NCBI GenBank assembly: GCA_045105075.1
Contig: JBGCDD010000074.1
Span: 1 to 34,311 of the forward strand
Direction of reading: 5' to 3'
DNA length: 34,311 nucleotides
DNA from: JBGCDD01 sp045105075
GTDB taxonomy: Bacteria > Pseudomonadota > Alphaproteobacteria > Rhodobacterales > Rhodobacteraceae
The notes under the pieces are model-generated. The model had not been told where the DNA came from. It saw nothing but the letters and a program-made list of their open reading frames with translations, and searched no databases. A program made the position numbers and the translations under genes. This document shows positions 8,058 to 16,233 of this stretch, in pieces; within the stretch, counting starts at the first letter, position 1; each line of letters starts with the position of its first letter.

Positions 8058-8224
8058 GCGCACGCTTGACGCCAACGGGATGCAAACCGGGCATGCCGCC
8101 TGCGATGGAACAACGATGGCATCACCGCAGAATGCTTGGTACTGCTGTTGCCAACGTACGCTGCGAACCTCATCCCACGCGGCATTCCGCCGTTCAGGCC
8201 CAACCCACAGCACCGGAGACGATG

Positions 8225-9151
8225 ATGAGCCCTAAGACCTGTGTTTTGATCGGCGCGCCTGTTGATTGCGGCAAGACCCGGCGCGGGTGCTTGATGGGCC
8301 CCGATGCCTATCGCACCGCCGGACTGGCCGAGGCCTTGCGCGAATTGGGCCACCGCGTCGAAGACATTGGCAATCTGACGCCCGCATCCTTTGAACCCGA
8401 TACCGACGACGGCGCGCTTTATGCCCCCAACGAAACCATGGCTTGGACCCATCGGCTGATCCGCGCGGCCGAACAGGGCATGGCGCGCGGTTTGCCGGTG
8501 TTTTTGGGCGGCGATCACGCGTTGTCGCTGGGCTCGGTCGCCGGTGTGGCAAATTACGCCGCCACGCAAGGGCGTCCGCAATTTGTGCTGTGGCTTGATG
8601 CGCATTCCGATTTTCACACACCCGAAACCACCGATTCGGGCAATTTGCATGGCACTCCATTGGGTTACGTGACCGGGCGCTCTGGCTTTGGGGCCTTTCC
8701 CAAGGTGCAAAACCCGGTGCCCACCGCCCAGGTCTGCCTGCTGGGGTTGCGCTCGGTCGATCCAGCAGAACGCGCAGCTTTGGCCCAAACCGAGGCGCGC
8801 TGCCATGACATGCGCGAGATTGACGAAGGCGGAATTGCCCGCCCGCTGGCCGCCTTTCTCAAAACCGTCGCCGCTGCAAACGGGCTGCTGCATGTCAGCC
8901 TTGATGTCGATTTTCTAGACCCAGCCGTCGCACCCGCCGTCGGCACCACCGTGCCGGGCGGCGCCACCATTCGCGAGGGTCATTTGGTCATGGAAATGCT
9001 GCACGATTCGGGGCTGATGAGCTCGCTCGATCTGGTTGAGTTGAACCCGTTTCTGGACGACCGCGGGCGCACGGCGCAAGTTATGGTCGACCTCGCCGCC
9101 TCTGCCCTGGGGCGACGCATTTTTGACCGACCCACACAGGCCTTCTCATGA
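8225..9151 (+). CDS. rocF: Arginase
   Basis: The product has 308 residues. Two adjacent ATGs exist (8222, 8225); the second is favoured because GGAG at 8215-8218 is 6 nt upstream. Mn-binding signatures of the ureohydrolase family are all present: GGDH (H98), DAHSD (D125, H127, D129) and SLDVDFLDP (D227, D229), plus the late E in LVELNP. The enzyme hydrolyses L-arginine to ornithine and urea in the cytoplasm. Its stop overlaps the start of ornithine cyclodeaminase (ATGA), so the pair forms an arginine-to-proline pathway. Agmatinase or formimidoglutamase are the main alternatives; the neighbour favours arginase. Confidence 0.92.
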   Translation: MSPKTCVLIGAPVDCGKTRRGCLMGPDAYRTAGLAEALRELGHRVEDIGNLTPASFEPDTDDGALYAPNETMAWTHRLIRAAEQGMARGLPVFLGGDHALSLGSVAGVANYAATQGRPQFVLWLDAHSDFHTPETTDSGNLHGTPLGYVTGRSGFGAFPKVQNPVPTAQVCLLGLRSVDPAERAALAQTEARCHDMREIDEGGIARPLAAFLKTVAAANGLLHVSLDVDFLDPAVAPAVGTTVPGGATIREGHLVMEMLHDSGLMSSLDLVELNPFLDDRGRTAQVMVDLAASALGRRIFDRPTQAFS

Positions 9152-10191
9152 GCGCGCCGTCCCACAAGGCGCTGGTGCCGTTTGTCTCGGTTGATCACAT
9201 GATGCAGCTGATCCATCACATCGGCTTATCAACCATGTTGCGCGGTTTGGCGGCAGAAATTGAGGCGGATTTTCACCGCTGGGAGCTGTTTGACAAAACC
9301 CCGCGTGTGGCCAGCCATTCCGCAGAAGGGGTGATTGAATTGATGCCTACCTCTGATGGTGAGGTTTATGGTTTCAAATATGTGAACGGCCATCCCAGCA
9401 ACATGAAGGACGGCTTGCAAACCGTTACAGCCTTTGGACTTTTGGCCGATGTGGCAACTGGCTATCCGGTTCTGCTCAGTGAAATGACCCTGCTGACTGC
9501 GCTGCGCACGGCGGCAACGTCGGCCATGGTCGCGCGTCACCTTGCGCCCAAAGGCGCGCGGGCGATGGCGATGATCGGCAATGGGGCCCAGTCCGAATTT
9601 CAAACGCTGGCGATGCAGGCCATTGTCGGCATTGATACCGTGCGCCTTTATGACATCGACCCCGCCGCAACCGCCAAATGCGCCGCCAATTTGGCTGGCT
9701 CTGGCCTGAGTGTGGTGACCTGCGACAGCCCAGAGGCGGCGATTGAGGGCGCGCAGATCCTGACGACCTGCACCGCCGACAAACAATATGCCACCATTCT
9801 CAGCGACAACATGGTCGGCCCCGGCGTGCACATCAACGCCATCGGCGGCGACTGCCCCGGCAAGACGGAACTGGCGCCTGGAATCCTGCATCGCTCTGAT
9901 ATCTTTGTGGAATACCCGCCTCAAACCCGGATCGAGGGTGAAATCCAACAACTGGACGCCGATCATCCCGTTACCGAGCTGTGGCAGGTGATCACAGGCA
10001 AAGCGGCAGGGCGCACGCGCGCGGATCAAATCACCTTGTTTGATTCGGTCGGCTTTGCCATCGAGGATTTCAGCGCGCTGCGATACGTGCGCGCCCAATT
10101 GGACGACACCGGGCTGTTTCACGCGCTTGATCTGCTGGCCGATCCGGATGACCCGCGCGATTTGTTTGGCATGCTGATGCGCGCTGTTTAG
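9148..10191 (+). CDS. ocd: Ornithine cyclodeaminase
   Basis: The product has 347 residues from ATG 9148, overlapping arginase by 4 nt. It belongs to the OCD/mu-crystallin family. The substrate part has the FKYVNGHPSN and LLSEMTLLTALRTAATSA segments. The NAD-binding Rossmann region has MAMIGNGAQSEFQTLA. The catalytic Asp lies in GGDCPGKTEL. The enzyme converts L-ornithine to L-proline and ammonia with catalytic NAD+. Length and spacing match true ornithine cyclodeaminases rather than alanine dehydrogenase-like members, and the arginase partner supports this. No dedicated regulator or transporter for arginine is seen next to it. Confidence 0.93.
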   Translation: MSAPSHKALVPFVSVDHMMQLIHHIGLSTMLRGLAAEIEADFHRWELFDKTPRVASHSAEGVIELMPTSDGEVYGFKYVNGHPSNMKDGLQTVTAFGLLADVATGYPVLLSEMTLLTALRTAATSAMVARHLAPKGARAMAMIGNGAQSEFQTLAMQAIVGIDTVRLYDIDPAATAKCAANLAGSGLSVVTCDSPEAAIEGAQILTTCTADKQYATILSDNMVGPGVHINAIGGDCPGKTELAPGILHRSDIFVEYPPQTRIEGEIQQLDADHPVTELWQVITGKAAGRTRADQITLFDSVGFAIEDFSALRYVRAQLDDTGLFHALDLLADPDDPRDLFGMLMRAV

Positions 10192-10211
10192 AGCCTCGAG
10201 CGATCGCCCGT

Positions 10212-10243
10212 TTTGGACATCCAAACACTTACCTCAAAGGTAA
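10212..10243. promoter_or_regulatory. Two adjacent palindromes before the XRE regulator
   Basis: TTTGGA-CA-TCCAAA (10212-10225) and TTACCT-CAA-AGGTAA (10229-10243) are both perfect inverted repeats, with centres about 17-18 bp apart, in the 87-bp gap before the regulator. They could be autoregulatory operators. The first could also be a weak hairpin after ocd, though it lacks a T run. Confidence 0.4.
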
Positions 10244-10278
10244 AGGACTCCGCGCGCGCCAACCGCTAGATTGCCGCC

Positions 10279-11028
10279 ATGACCGCTTTCGGAGACACGC
10301 TCAAAACCTGGCGCAAGGCGCGCCGCTTCAGCCAGCTCGATCTGGCGCTCGAAGCCGAGGTTTCGTCGCGCCATATCTCATTTCTGGAAACCGGACGCGC
10401 CCACCCCAGTCGTGAGATGATTGCCCGTCTGGGCACAGCGCTGGCGCTGCCCCTGGCCAGTCACAACCAAATGCTCACCCATGCCGGTTTCGCCGCGCGC
10501 TTTCCCAAACGAGGCTGGAATGCTGACGAAATGGCCCCAATCCGCGCCGCGCTCGATCACATGCTGGCCTCGCACGCACCCTACCCGGCCTTTGCCGTCG
10601 ATCATCTTTGGACACTGGTCCAGCTGAACCCGCCCGCCACACAGCTGTTCGCCCCGCTTGGTTTGTCACCCGGCACTAGCCTGCTTGATCTGCTGATGAC
10701 CGACGCGCTTGAACCGTACGTGGCCAACTGGCCCGAAGTGGCCGCGCATTCCGCACAACGCCTTCGGGTGGAAAGTGCGGCCCTCGGCGGCGTGCCGGAA
10801 TTGGAGCGCGCCATCGAAAAACTGGCTTTGGTGCCAAGTCCGCCCACGCACGCGCTTAGTCCGGTGGTGCCCACGATCTTTCGCGCCCCCGGTTTCGAGC
10901 TATCGCTGTTCTCGACCATTGCACAGTTCGCCACCCCCGAAGACGTGACACTGGACACCCTCAAACTCGAGTTGTTTTTCCCTGCCACACCCGAAGCCGA
11001 AGCAATCTTGCGCGCCCTGCCCGCTTGA
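10279..11028 (+). CDS. XRE family transcriptional regulator with MmyB-like ligand-binding domain
   Basis: The product has 249 residues from ATG 10279. The N-terminal Cro/C1 helix-turn-helix (about 5-65) reads LKTWRKARRFSQLDLALEAE then VSSRHISFLETGRAHPSREM. The C-terminal part (about 90-245) is the MmyB-like (MLTR, PAS-like) domain with ANWPEVAAHSAQRLR and late TLDTLKLELFFPAT. In this family the regulator often sits next to a short-chain dehydrogenase and is proposed to bind fatty-acid-like ligands; here no such gene is adjacent. Two palindromes lie in its promoter region. It is convergent with the aldolase-like gene. Confidence 0.9.
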   Translation: MTAFGDTLKTWRKARRFSQLDLALEAEVSSRHISFLETGRAHPSREMIARLGTALALPLASHNQMLTHAGFAARFPKRGWNADEMAPIRAALDHMLASHAPYPAFAVDHLWTLVQLNPPATQLFAPLGLSPGTSLLDLLMTDALEPYVANWPEVAAHSAQRLRVESAALGGVPELERAIEKLALVPSPPTHALSPVVPTIFRAPGFELSLFSTIAQFATPEDVTLDTLKLELFFPATPEAEAILRALPA

Positions 11029-11066
11029 CGCGCCGTAGGCAAAGCGCGCCAAACAAAACATGCCGT

Positions 11067-11082
11067 GCGCCCGCAAGGGCGC
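11067..11082. terminator. Hairpin between convergent genes
   Basis: GCGCCC-GCAA-GGGCGC forms a perfect 6-bp stem with a GNRA tetraloop. It is followed by TCCTTT on the plus strand, and by a T-rich stretch (TGTTTTGTTT) on the minus strand about 10 nt away. Its position between the convergent XRE and aldolase-like genes fits a bidirectional terminator. Confidence 0.5.
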
Positions 11083-11096
11083 TCCTTTGGATCAGG

Positions 11097-11930
11097 CTAC
11101 ACGTCGTATCCGGGATTGACGCGGTGCAACCTGCGCATCAAGGCCGACCATGCAAGGCGCGGCGCCAGATCTGGTGCCATGCCCGCTTCGGCTTGGGCAT
11201 GGACCTTTGCGCTCATTTCAGCTGGCTGCTCTGTGGGGGCAACCGTATCGGATTGCGCCAAAATCTGCGTCTTGCAGGCTTGCTCAAGGAAATACATCCG
11301 CAGGAACGCGCTTGCACAATCATGGCCAACCGTCAGGGTGCCATGGTTCTTGAGCATCATGTAGTTGTGCGCGCCAATGTCAGCCACCAGCCGGTCGCGC
11401 TCGTCCAGGTCCGTCGCGATGCCCTCATAATCGTGATAGGCCACGTCATCATTCACCACCATCGAGAACTGGGTATAGCGCTTCAATCCGCCTTGCTGCA
11501 CCGAGACGGCCACCCCGTAAGGCGTGTGCAGATGCAGCACACAATGCGCGTCAGACCGCCCCATATGCAGCGCCGAATGAATGGTGAAGCCGGCCGGATT
11601 GCTGAAATAGGGTGTTTCGCCAATCAGTTGCCCTTCCATGTCGACTTTGATCAGCGAGGTCGCGGTGATCTCGTCAAACAGCAACCCATAGGGGTTCATC
11701 AAAAAGCGCGCCTTGCCTTCCTCGTCCGGAAGGCGGACCGAGATGTGGGTGAAGATCATGTCCTCCCAGCCATAAAGTGCCACCAGCCGGTAAGTCGCCG
11801 CCAACTCGCAGCGCAGGCGCCATTCCTCGTCCGACACTTTGCCCTTCAGCGTCGGCAAATCCTCAGGGGCCGGCAAAGTCATGCTGGTGGCGTTCTGCAT
11901 GGTTTCGGCGTGGCTGGTTGACTTATTCAT
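11097..11930 (-). CDS. Class II aldolase/adducin family protein
   Basis: The product has 277 residues; ATG at 11930 is preceded by AGGAGG about 9 nt upstream. The aldolase II fold spans about 35-240: WEDMIFTHISVRLP, the metal-binding HLHTP segment, and the third His in MMLKNHGTLTVG. These are the zinc ligands seen in fuculose-phosphate aldolase relatives. The charged N-terminal tail and the length match the adducin-like proteobacterial subgroup, whose substrates are mostly unknown. No sugar kinase or isomerase lies next to it, so a specific sugar-phosphate substrate cannot be assigned. It is transcribed alone, with 63 bp before the HNH gene's end. Confidence 0.87.
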   Translation of the reverse strand: MNKSTSHAETMQNATSMTLPAPEDLPTLKGKVSDEEWRLRCELAATYRLVALYGWEDMIFTHISVRLPDEEGKARFLMNPYGLLFDEITATSLIKVDMEGQLIGETPYFSNPAGFTIHSALHMGRSDAHCVLHLHTPYGVAVSVQQGGLKRYTQFSMVVNDDVAYHDYEGIATDLDERDRLVADIGAHNYMMLKNHGTLTVGHDCASAFLRMYFLEQACKTQILAQSDTVAPTEQPAEMSAKVHAQAEAGMAPDLAPRLAWSALMRRLHRVNPGYDV

Positions 11931-11993
11931 GGTCGCGCTCCTCCTCTGGTTAGGCCAAAGCCTAGCCCAGCCAACGCAACGCGACCAGAACCA

Positions 11994-12578
11994 TTACGCG
12001 TCCAGTTCAGCATCCCAGTACAGAAAGTCCATCCAGCTATCATGCAGATGGTTGGGCGGGAATTTGCGTCCCATATTGCGCAGCTCTTCCGATTGCGGCT
12101 GGCGCGGCGGTTTGCGCAGTGACATGCCCACGCGGTGCAACGCCTTGGCCCCTTTGCGCAAATTGCACGGGCTGCACGCGGCCACCACGTTTTGCCAGCT
12201 GGTCACGCCACCAGCGGCGCGCGGCACCACGTGGTCAAAGGTCAAATCACCCTTGGCGCCACAATACTGACAGCGAAACTCATCTCGCAAAAACAGATTG
12301 AAGCGTGTGAAGGCCACGCGTTTTTGCGGTTTCACATAGTCCTTCAGAACCACCACCGATGGGATCCTGATGCTGGTGCTGGGGCTGCGCACGACTTCGT
12401 CATATTCAGCAACGATATCGACACGGTCGAGCCATTTGGCCTTGACCGCATCCTGCCAAGGCCACAGTGACAGCGGGTAATAAGACAGCGGGCGATAGTC
12501 CGCGTTCAGCACAAGTGCGGGGTGATGGCGCAACGCGCTTGGGTCGCGCACAAATTCAGTCCTGAAATCACCTTGCAT
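11994..12578 (-). CDS. HNH endonuclease-domain protein
   Basis: The product has 194 residues from ATG 12578, chosen because GGAG lies 6 nt upstream and the conserved family start is MQGDFRTEFV; a longer frame to 12731 is possible but unlikely. The N-terminal half (LNADYRPLSYYPLSLWPWQD) is typical of the HNH proteins conserved across alphaproteobacteria. The HNH motif follows: CQYCG, then FDHVVPRAAGG, then ACSPCNLRKG, giving a four-Cys zinc site around the catalytic His. The cellular role is not settled; these are housekeeping-like chromosomal genes rather than homing elements. No restriction partner is present. Confidence 0.85.
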   Translation of the reverse strand: MQGDFRTEFVRDPSALRHHPALVLNADYRPLSYYPLSLWPWQDAVKAKWLDRVDIVAEYDEVVRSPSTSIRIPSVVVLKDYVKPQKRVAFTRFNLFLRDEFRCQYCGAKGDLTFDHVVPRAAGGVTSWQNVVAACSPCNLRKGAKALHRVGMSLRKPPRQPQSEELRNMGRKFPPNHLHDSWMDFLYWDAELDA

Positions 12579-12803
12579 ACTCATCTCCACGTTGGCCGCG
12601 TCGGACAATTCGGCATCGGTGACAGCTCGGCCAAGCGCCGCACCGATCTTGACTATATATCGTGGTCCCAAGCTGACAAGTGCTGAGTTTCCACAATATC
12701 TCGCGATGGCACGCGCGCGTTTGCATGACATGGCTGTGACATCGCGCCAGTGCTGGCCTGAGTGCTGGCCTGTCCGCTGGCCTTCGTGTTAACAAATAGA
12801 GCC

Positions 12804-13367
12804 ATGCTGATCCGCTTCAACAAACCCTTTGATGTCTTGCCGCAGTTCACGGATGAACAGGCCCGCAAGACCTTGGCCGACTACATCACCTGCCCAGGTG
12901 TTTACCCGGCTGGGCGGCTGGATCGCGACAGCGAAGGGCTGATGCTGTTGACAGACAACGGCAAGGAACAGGCCCGCATCGCCGATCCCCGTCACAAGCT
13001 GGAAAAAAGCTATTGGGTCCAGGTCGAAGGCACACCGGATCGGCCAGCGTTGGACGCGTTGAGCCAAGGCGTGACGCTCAAGGACGGGCTGACACGACCG
13101 GCGCGGGCCAAAGTGATCGGCGAACCGGCAGGGCTGTGGCCGCGCACGCCGCCCATTCGCGTACGCAAATCCATCCCCGACACCTGGATTGAATTGTCCT
13201 TGCGCGAAGGGCGAAACCGTCAGGTGCGACGCATGACCGCCCATGTCGGGCACCCGACGCTGCGTTTGATCCGCTGGCGCATCGGCGCCTGGACGCTTGA
13301 CGGGTTGCGCCCGGGCACCTGGGAAGAGATCACCCCAGAGGCGACATCTCGCCGGCATCAAAGCTGA
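12804..13367 (+). CDS. rluE: 23S rRNA pseudouridine synthase, RluE-like (RsuA family)
   Basis: The product has 187 residues from ATG 12804; an upstream in-frame extension lacks family similarity. There is no S4 domain, as expected for RluE. The catalytic segment PAGRLDRDSEGLMLLTDNG holds the active-site Asp in GRLDRDSEG. LEKSYWVQVEG and REGRNRQVRRMTAHVGHPTLRLIR are further RsuA-family motifs. It isomerises a uridine in rRNA; RluE modifies position 2457 of 23S rRNA in E. coli, and the site here is inferred by similarity. Its last 38 bases overlap the end of the convergent ABM gene. Confidence 0.9.
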   Translation: MLIRFNKPFDVLPQFTDEQARKTLADYITCPGVYPAGRLDRDSEGLMLLTDNGKEQARIADPRHKLEKSYWVQVEGTPDRPALDALSQGVTLKDGLTRPARAKVIGEPAGLWPRTPPIRVRKSIPDTWIELSLREGRNRQVRRMTAHVGHPTLRLIRWRIGAWTLDGLRPGTWEEITPEATSRRHQS

Positions 13368-13632
13368 CGATGTTGCGCGACACCACGCCGACCTTGCCAA
13401 TTGCTGCGCGAAACGTGGCCATATGCGCGGTTTCGCCATGGGCTTTGAGGTGCGCGCGGCTTTCCCACTCCTCGTAAACACGGAAAACGCATTCGTTTTC
13501 AATGTCCTGCCAGAACGCATAGGTGTGGCAGCCGTCTTCTTGCCGGGTGGCGCGGGCCATGACCCGTGCGGCCTCTTTCATCTGCTCAACGCCTGCGGCA
13601 GGCAGTTCGATGGTTCCGGTGACAATCAGCAT
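13330..13632 (-). CDS. Antibiotic biosynthesis monooxygenase (ABM) domain protein
   Basis: The product has 100 residues from ATG 13632, with AGGA 9 nt upstream; a longer in-frame extension to 13929 overlaps the GNAT gene and is rejected. It is a single ferredoxin-like ABM fold: LIVTGTIELP, then ATRQEDGCHTYAFWQDIE, FRVYEEWESRAHLKAH and ETAHMATF. Such small dimeric proteins include quinol monooxygenases (YgiN) and enzymes of polyketide tailoring; a substrate cannot be assigned. It is the last gene of the cobK operon, 12 nt after the GNAT gene, and its 3' end overlaps rluE by 38 nt. Confidence 0.85.
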   Translation of the reverse strand: MLIVTGTIELPAAGVEQMKEAARVMARATRQEDGCHTYAFWQDIENECVFRVYEEWESRAHLKAHGETAHMATFRAAIGKVGVVSRNIVSFDAGEMSPLG

Positions 13633-13643
13633 GTTTGAGTTTC

Positions 13644-14129
13644 CTAAAGAATGAAGCGTTTGGTGATGCGGTCCACAAGCGTGCCGTCGCTCAAGGGTTG
13701 GGCGCGGGCCACATCGTGATCGACAAAGCCCATTTTGCTGTAATAGCCCAAGCCCGGCGTGTTGTCGGCGCGGATTTTGGCGTTGATCTGGGTCAGACCC
13801 TTGGTGCGCGCCGCCGCCGTGGTCGCCGCGAACAGCGCGCTCCCGATGCCGCGCACCGGGTTGCTTTGGCGGGCAAACGTGGCGATGTCGCCGCAGCCTT
13901 CGGGCAGCGTGTCTTTCGCGCCAAGCCATTGAAACCCGGCCACCTGTCCGCCCTCATCCAGCGCCACATGACAGCAAATCAGATCGTCGCCGGTGATGTA
14001 GTGGTTGGCAAAGTCCACCACCGACAGTTCGGTCTGAAACGCCGTGGTTCCGCCGATGCGAATGATCTCGTTCAGCAAGGTGCAAGCCTCGACCGCATCA
14101 TCGGCCACGATGGGACGGGCGGTGATCAC
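13644..14129 (-). CDS. GNAT family N-acetyltransferase
   Basis: The product has 161 residues from GTG 14129, overlapping the esterase stop by 4 nt (GTGA). The N-terminal ITARPIVADDAVEACTLLNE is typical of PhnO/Pat-like GNATs. The acetyl-CoA loop region reads SNPVRGIGSALFAATTAAA, matching the R/Q-x-x-G-x-G/A pattern, followed by INAKIRADNTPGLGYYSKMGF. The acceptor substrate is unknown; phosphinothricin-type acetyltransferases look similar. It is co-translated within the cobK operon. Confidence 0.88.
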   Translation of the reverse strand: MITARPIVADDAVEACTLLNEIIRIGGTTAFQTELSVVDFANHYITGDDLICCHVALDEGGQVAGFQWLGAKDTLPEGCGDIATFARQSNPVRGIGSALFAATTAAARTKGLTQINAKIRADNTPGLGYYSKMGFVDHDVARAQPLSDGTLVDRITKRFIL

Positions 14130-14791
14130 AGGCTCAGTTTGTCGCGCATGAAAGCCAGCGCCACGCTGAGCCCATCGGGCGCGATGCCATGACCGGTGCC
14201 CTTCATGATATGGGCGAACACGTCTTTCCAACCGGCTTCCTGCAATGCCTCGGCCGCTTGCGGCAACGACTCGGGCGGCACGACGTCGTCCGCATCGCCA
14301 TGCACCAGCAACACCGGCGGACGCACCACAACATCATCGACCAGCGTTTCCGGCGCCAGCAAACGACCCGAAAACGCCACCACGCCGGCGATCTCATCTT
14401 CGCGGCGCGGCGCCACGTGCAGGCTCATCATCGAGCCTTGGGAAAAGCCAAACAGCACCATCTGTTCGGGCAACAGGTCTTCGTCGACCAACAATGCATC
14501 AAGAAACGCGTTCAGATCTTCGACCGCTGCGGCCATGCCGCGCATCGCTTCTTCTTCAGAAGAATTGTCGATCCACGGGATCGGAAACCACTGGAACCCC
14601 ATCGGAGCTCCGGCGCAAGCCTCGGGCGCATCGGGCGCCACAAACAGCGTGTCGGGCAGGTGTTCGCCCAACGGATCGGCCAGCCCCAAAAGGTCGGCCC
14701 CGTTGGCGCCGTAGCCGTGCAAAAACACCACCACCGATCTGGTTGTCCCCGAGAGTGGCGCGCGCCGTTCGGCATTCAAAACCCGTGTCAT
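14126..14791 (-). CDS. Alpha/beta hydrolase, phospholipase/carboxylesterase family
   Basis: The product has 221 residues from ATG 14791, with AGGGA about 5 nt upstream, overlapping the glycosylase gene by 4 nt. It is of the YpfH/acyl-protein thioesterase type: oxyanion segment VVFLHGYGANG, nucleophile Ser in GFSQGSMMS, catalytic Asp in VHGDADDVVP, and His in GTGHGIAPDG. It is likely a cytoplasmic short-chain esterase; the physiological substrate is unknown. Both neighbours overlap by 4 nt. Confidence 0.9.
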   Translation of the reverse strand: MTRVLNAERRAPLSGTTRSVVVFLHGYGANGADLLGLADPLGEHLPDTLFVAPDAPEACAGAPMGFQWFPIPWIDNSSEEEAMRGMAAAVEDLNAFLDALLVDEDLLPEQMVLFGFSQGSMMSLHVAPRREDEIAGVVAFSGRLLAPETLVDDVVVRPPVLLVHGDADDVVPPESLPQAAEALQEAGWKDVFAHIMKGTGHGIAPDGLSVALAFMRDKLSL

Positions 14792-15420
14792 CTGATCCCT
14801 TCCCTGTCCTTTGCCACGCGGTAATAGGCCCAGAGCAGGCGCGCTGCAACCGACCTCCACGGCGCCCAGTCTTCGGCCATAATGCGAAGCGCGCGTTCTT
14901 TCGGGCGTTCAGGCAAATCAAACAACAGCCGCGCGGATTCCTGCAAGGCCAGATCACCGGGCGCAAACACGTCGGCGCGCCCAAGGCTGAACATGGCATA
15001 GATCTCGGCGGTCCAGGCGCCAATCCCAGGCACAGCGGTCAGCGTTGTAAGCACGTCGGGCGTGGGTATGGTGCGCAAAGCGACATAATCCAACCGCGCC
15101 TCGGCCAGCGCGCGAGCATAGCGCATTTTCTGGCGCGACAGACCCACCGCGCGCAGATCGTCTTCGCTGGCCGCAATAATCTGTTCCGCCGCCGTCAGAT
15201 CGGCGTTTTGCATCTTGGCCCAGATCGCGGCGGCGCTGGCCACGCTGACCTGCTGGCTGACGATGGCCGACAGCAGTTGATCAAACCCGTCCGCACGAAG
15301 GCGCAATGGCAATCGGCCGGTTTGGGCCAGCGCGTTGGCGATGCGCGGGTCTTTCGCGCCCAGCCACGCCGCGCCTTCGGCCACACAAGCGTCCGAATGA
15401 ATGATGCGCCCCAACGTCAT
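14788..15420 (-). CDS. DNA-3-methyladenine glycosylase II-like (HhH-GPD)
   Basis: The product has 210 residues from ATG 15420, overlapping cobK by 4 nt. It is of the AlkA/MAG type: the helix-hairpin-helix VPGIGAWTAEIYAMF is followed by the catalytic Asp in DVFAPGDLAL (GPD motif). SAIVSQQVSVASAAAIWAK is the conserved substrate-pocket helix. There is no iron-sulfur cluster Cys motif, separating it from Nth/MutY. It removes alkylated bases from DNA in base excision repair. The N-terminal AlkA extension is absent, as in short bacterial members. Placement in a cobalamin-led operon is unexplained. Confidence 0.9.
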   Translation of the reverse strand: MTLGRIIHSDACVAEGAAWLGAKDPRIANALAQTGRLPLRLRADGFDQLLSAIVSQQVSVASAAAIWAKMQNADLTAAEQIIAASEDDLRAVGLSRQKMRYARALAEARLDYVALRTIPTPDVLTTLTAVPGIGAWTAEIYAMFSLGRADVFAPGDLALQESARLLFDLPERPKERALRIMAEDWAPWRSVAARLLWAYYRVAKDREGIR

Positions 15421-16157
15421 AGTGCTGCCACCCAAGCCAAGGCGGACGCAACATCGGGCAAACACAGATGATCCGGCTTTGGCGGGCGCGCGATCAGGAT
15501 CACCGGCAGGTTCAGCGCCCGCGCCGCATCCAGTTTGCTGCGCGGCGCGGTGCCACCGGAATTGCGCGCCACCAGCACATCGATCTTGAGCTGGGTTAAA
15601 ACCTCAATCTCTTTTTCCACGGAAAAGGGCCCTGTATCATAAACATATGTGACGTTCTTCATGTCACTTGCCAAACCCGGTTCGCCAATGCGGCGCAGAA
15701 AAATCTGGGCAGGCACCGACAGCGCCAACGCGGCCAAAGTCGCGCGCCCGGTGCTGGCAAAGACCCGCTGGCCGGGCTGCAAATGCGCGCCCACAGATGC
15801 CTCGTCGCCGACTTCGATCCAGCGATCCTCGGCCGTCGCGCGCCAGGGCGGACGCAACAGCTGCGCATGGGGCAAGCCAGCGGTTGCAGCCTGCTGCGCC
15901 GCATGGGCGCTGATGCGCGTGGCAAAGGGATGCGTGGCATCCAGAATCGCCGTGATGCCCTGCGTGGCAATGAAGTCTGCAAATCCGCCAGAATCGCCAA
16001 ACCGCCCGGTTCGGGTTGGCACCGGCAACGCGCCGGCCAAACGGGGCGCACAAAGTTGTGATGCCGTCACCCGTGGCCCGGTTTTGGCCAAAGCATCCGC
16101 CACTGCGCGCGCCTCTCCCGAGCCGGTCAGCAGCAAAAGATGAGGGTCAGACGCCAT
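15417..16157 (-). CDS. cobK: Precorrin-6A reductase (cobalamin biosynthesis)
   Basis: The product has 246 residues from ATG 16157. CobK signatures include LLLLTGSGEARAVADAL at the N-terminus, ILDATHPFATRISAHA (the conserved DATHPFA segment), RVFASTGR, and VARNSGGTAPRSKLDAA near the C-terminus. The enzyme reduces precorrin-6A to dihydro-precorrin-6 with NADPH in the aerobic B12 pathway. It heads a five-gene operon with no other cob genes, so the rest of the pathway must lie elsewhere. It is divergent from the MFS gene with 76 bp between; no cobalamin riboswitch is visible there. The rhizobial-type aerobic pathway fits alphaproteobacteria. Confidence 0.93.
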   Translation of the reverse strand: MASDPHLLLLTGSGEARAVADALAKTGPRVTASQLCAPRLAGALPVPTRTGRFGDSGGFADFIATQGITAILDATHPFATRISAHAAQQAATAGLPHAQLLRPPWRATAEDRWIEVGDEASVGAHLQPGQRVFASTGRATLAALALSVPAQIFLRRIGEPGLASDMKNVTYVYDTGPFSVEKEIEVLTQLKIDVLVARNSGGTAPRSKLDAARALNLPVILIARPPKPDHLCLPDVASALAWVAAL

Positions 16158-16233
16158 AGTCGGGACATGGCGCAGCCGAGCAAACAACGCAAGCGGCTTG
16201 TGCCTGTCAGATCCTGGCGCTAGGGCTTGGCGC

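Noticed and set aside
11025..11921. 298-residue plus-strand open frame opposite the aldolase-like gene
   Set aside because: The minus strand shows clear class II aldolase metal ligands and a strong ribosome site; the plus frame has no family features.
16158..16233. Cobalamin riboswitch in the cobK-MFS gap
   Set aside because: The gap is only 76 bp, too short for a full B12 riboswitch, and no B12-box-like sequence was seen.
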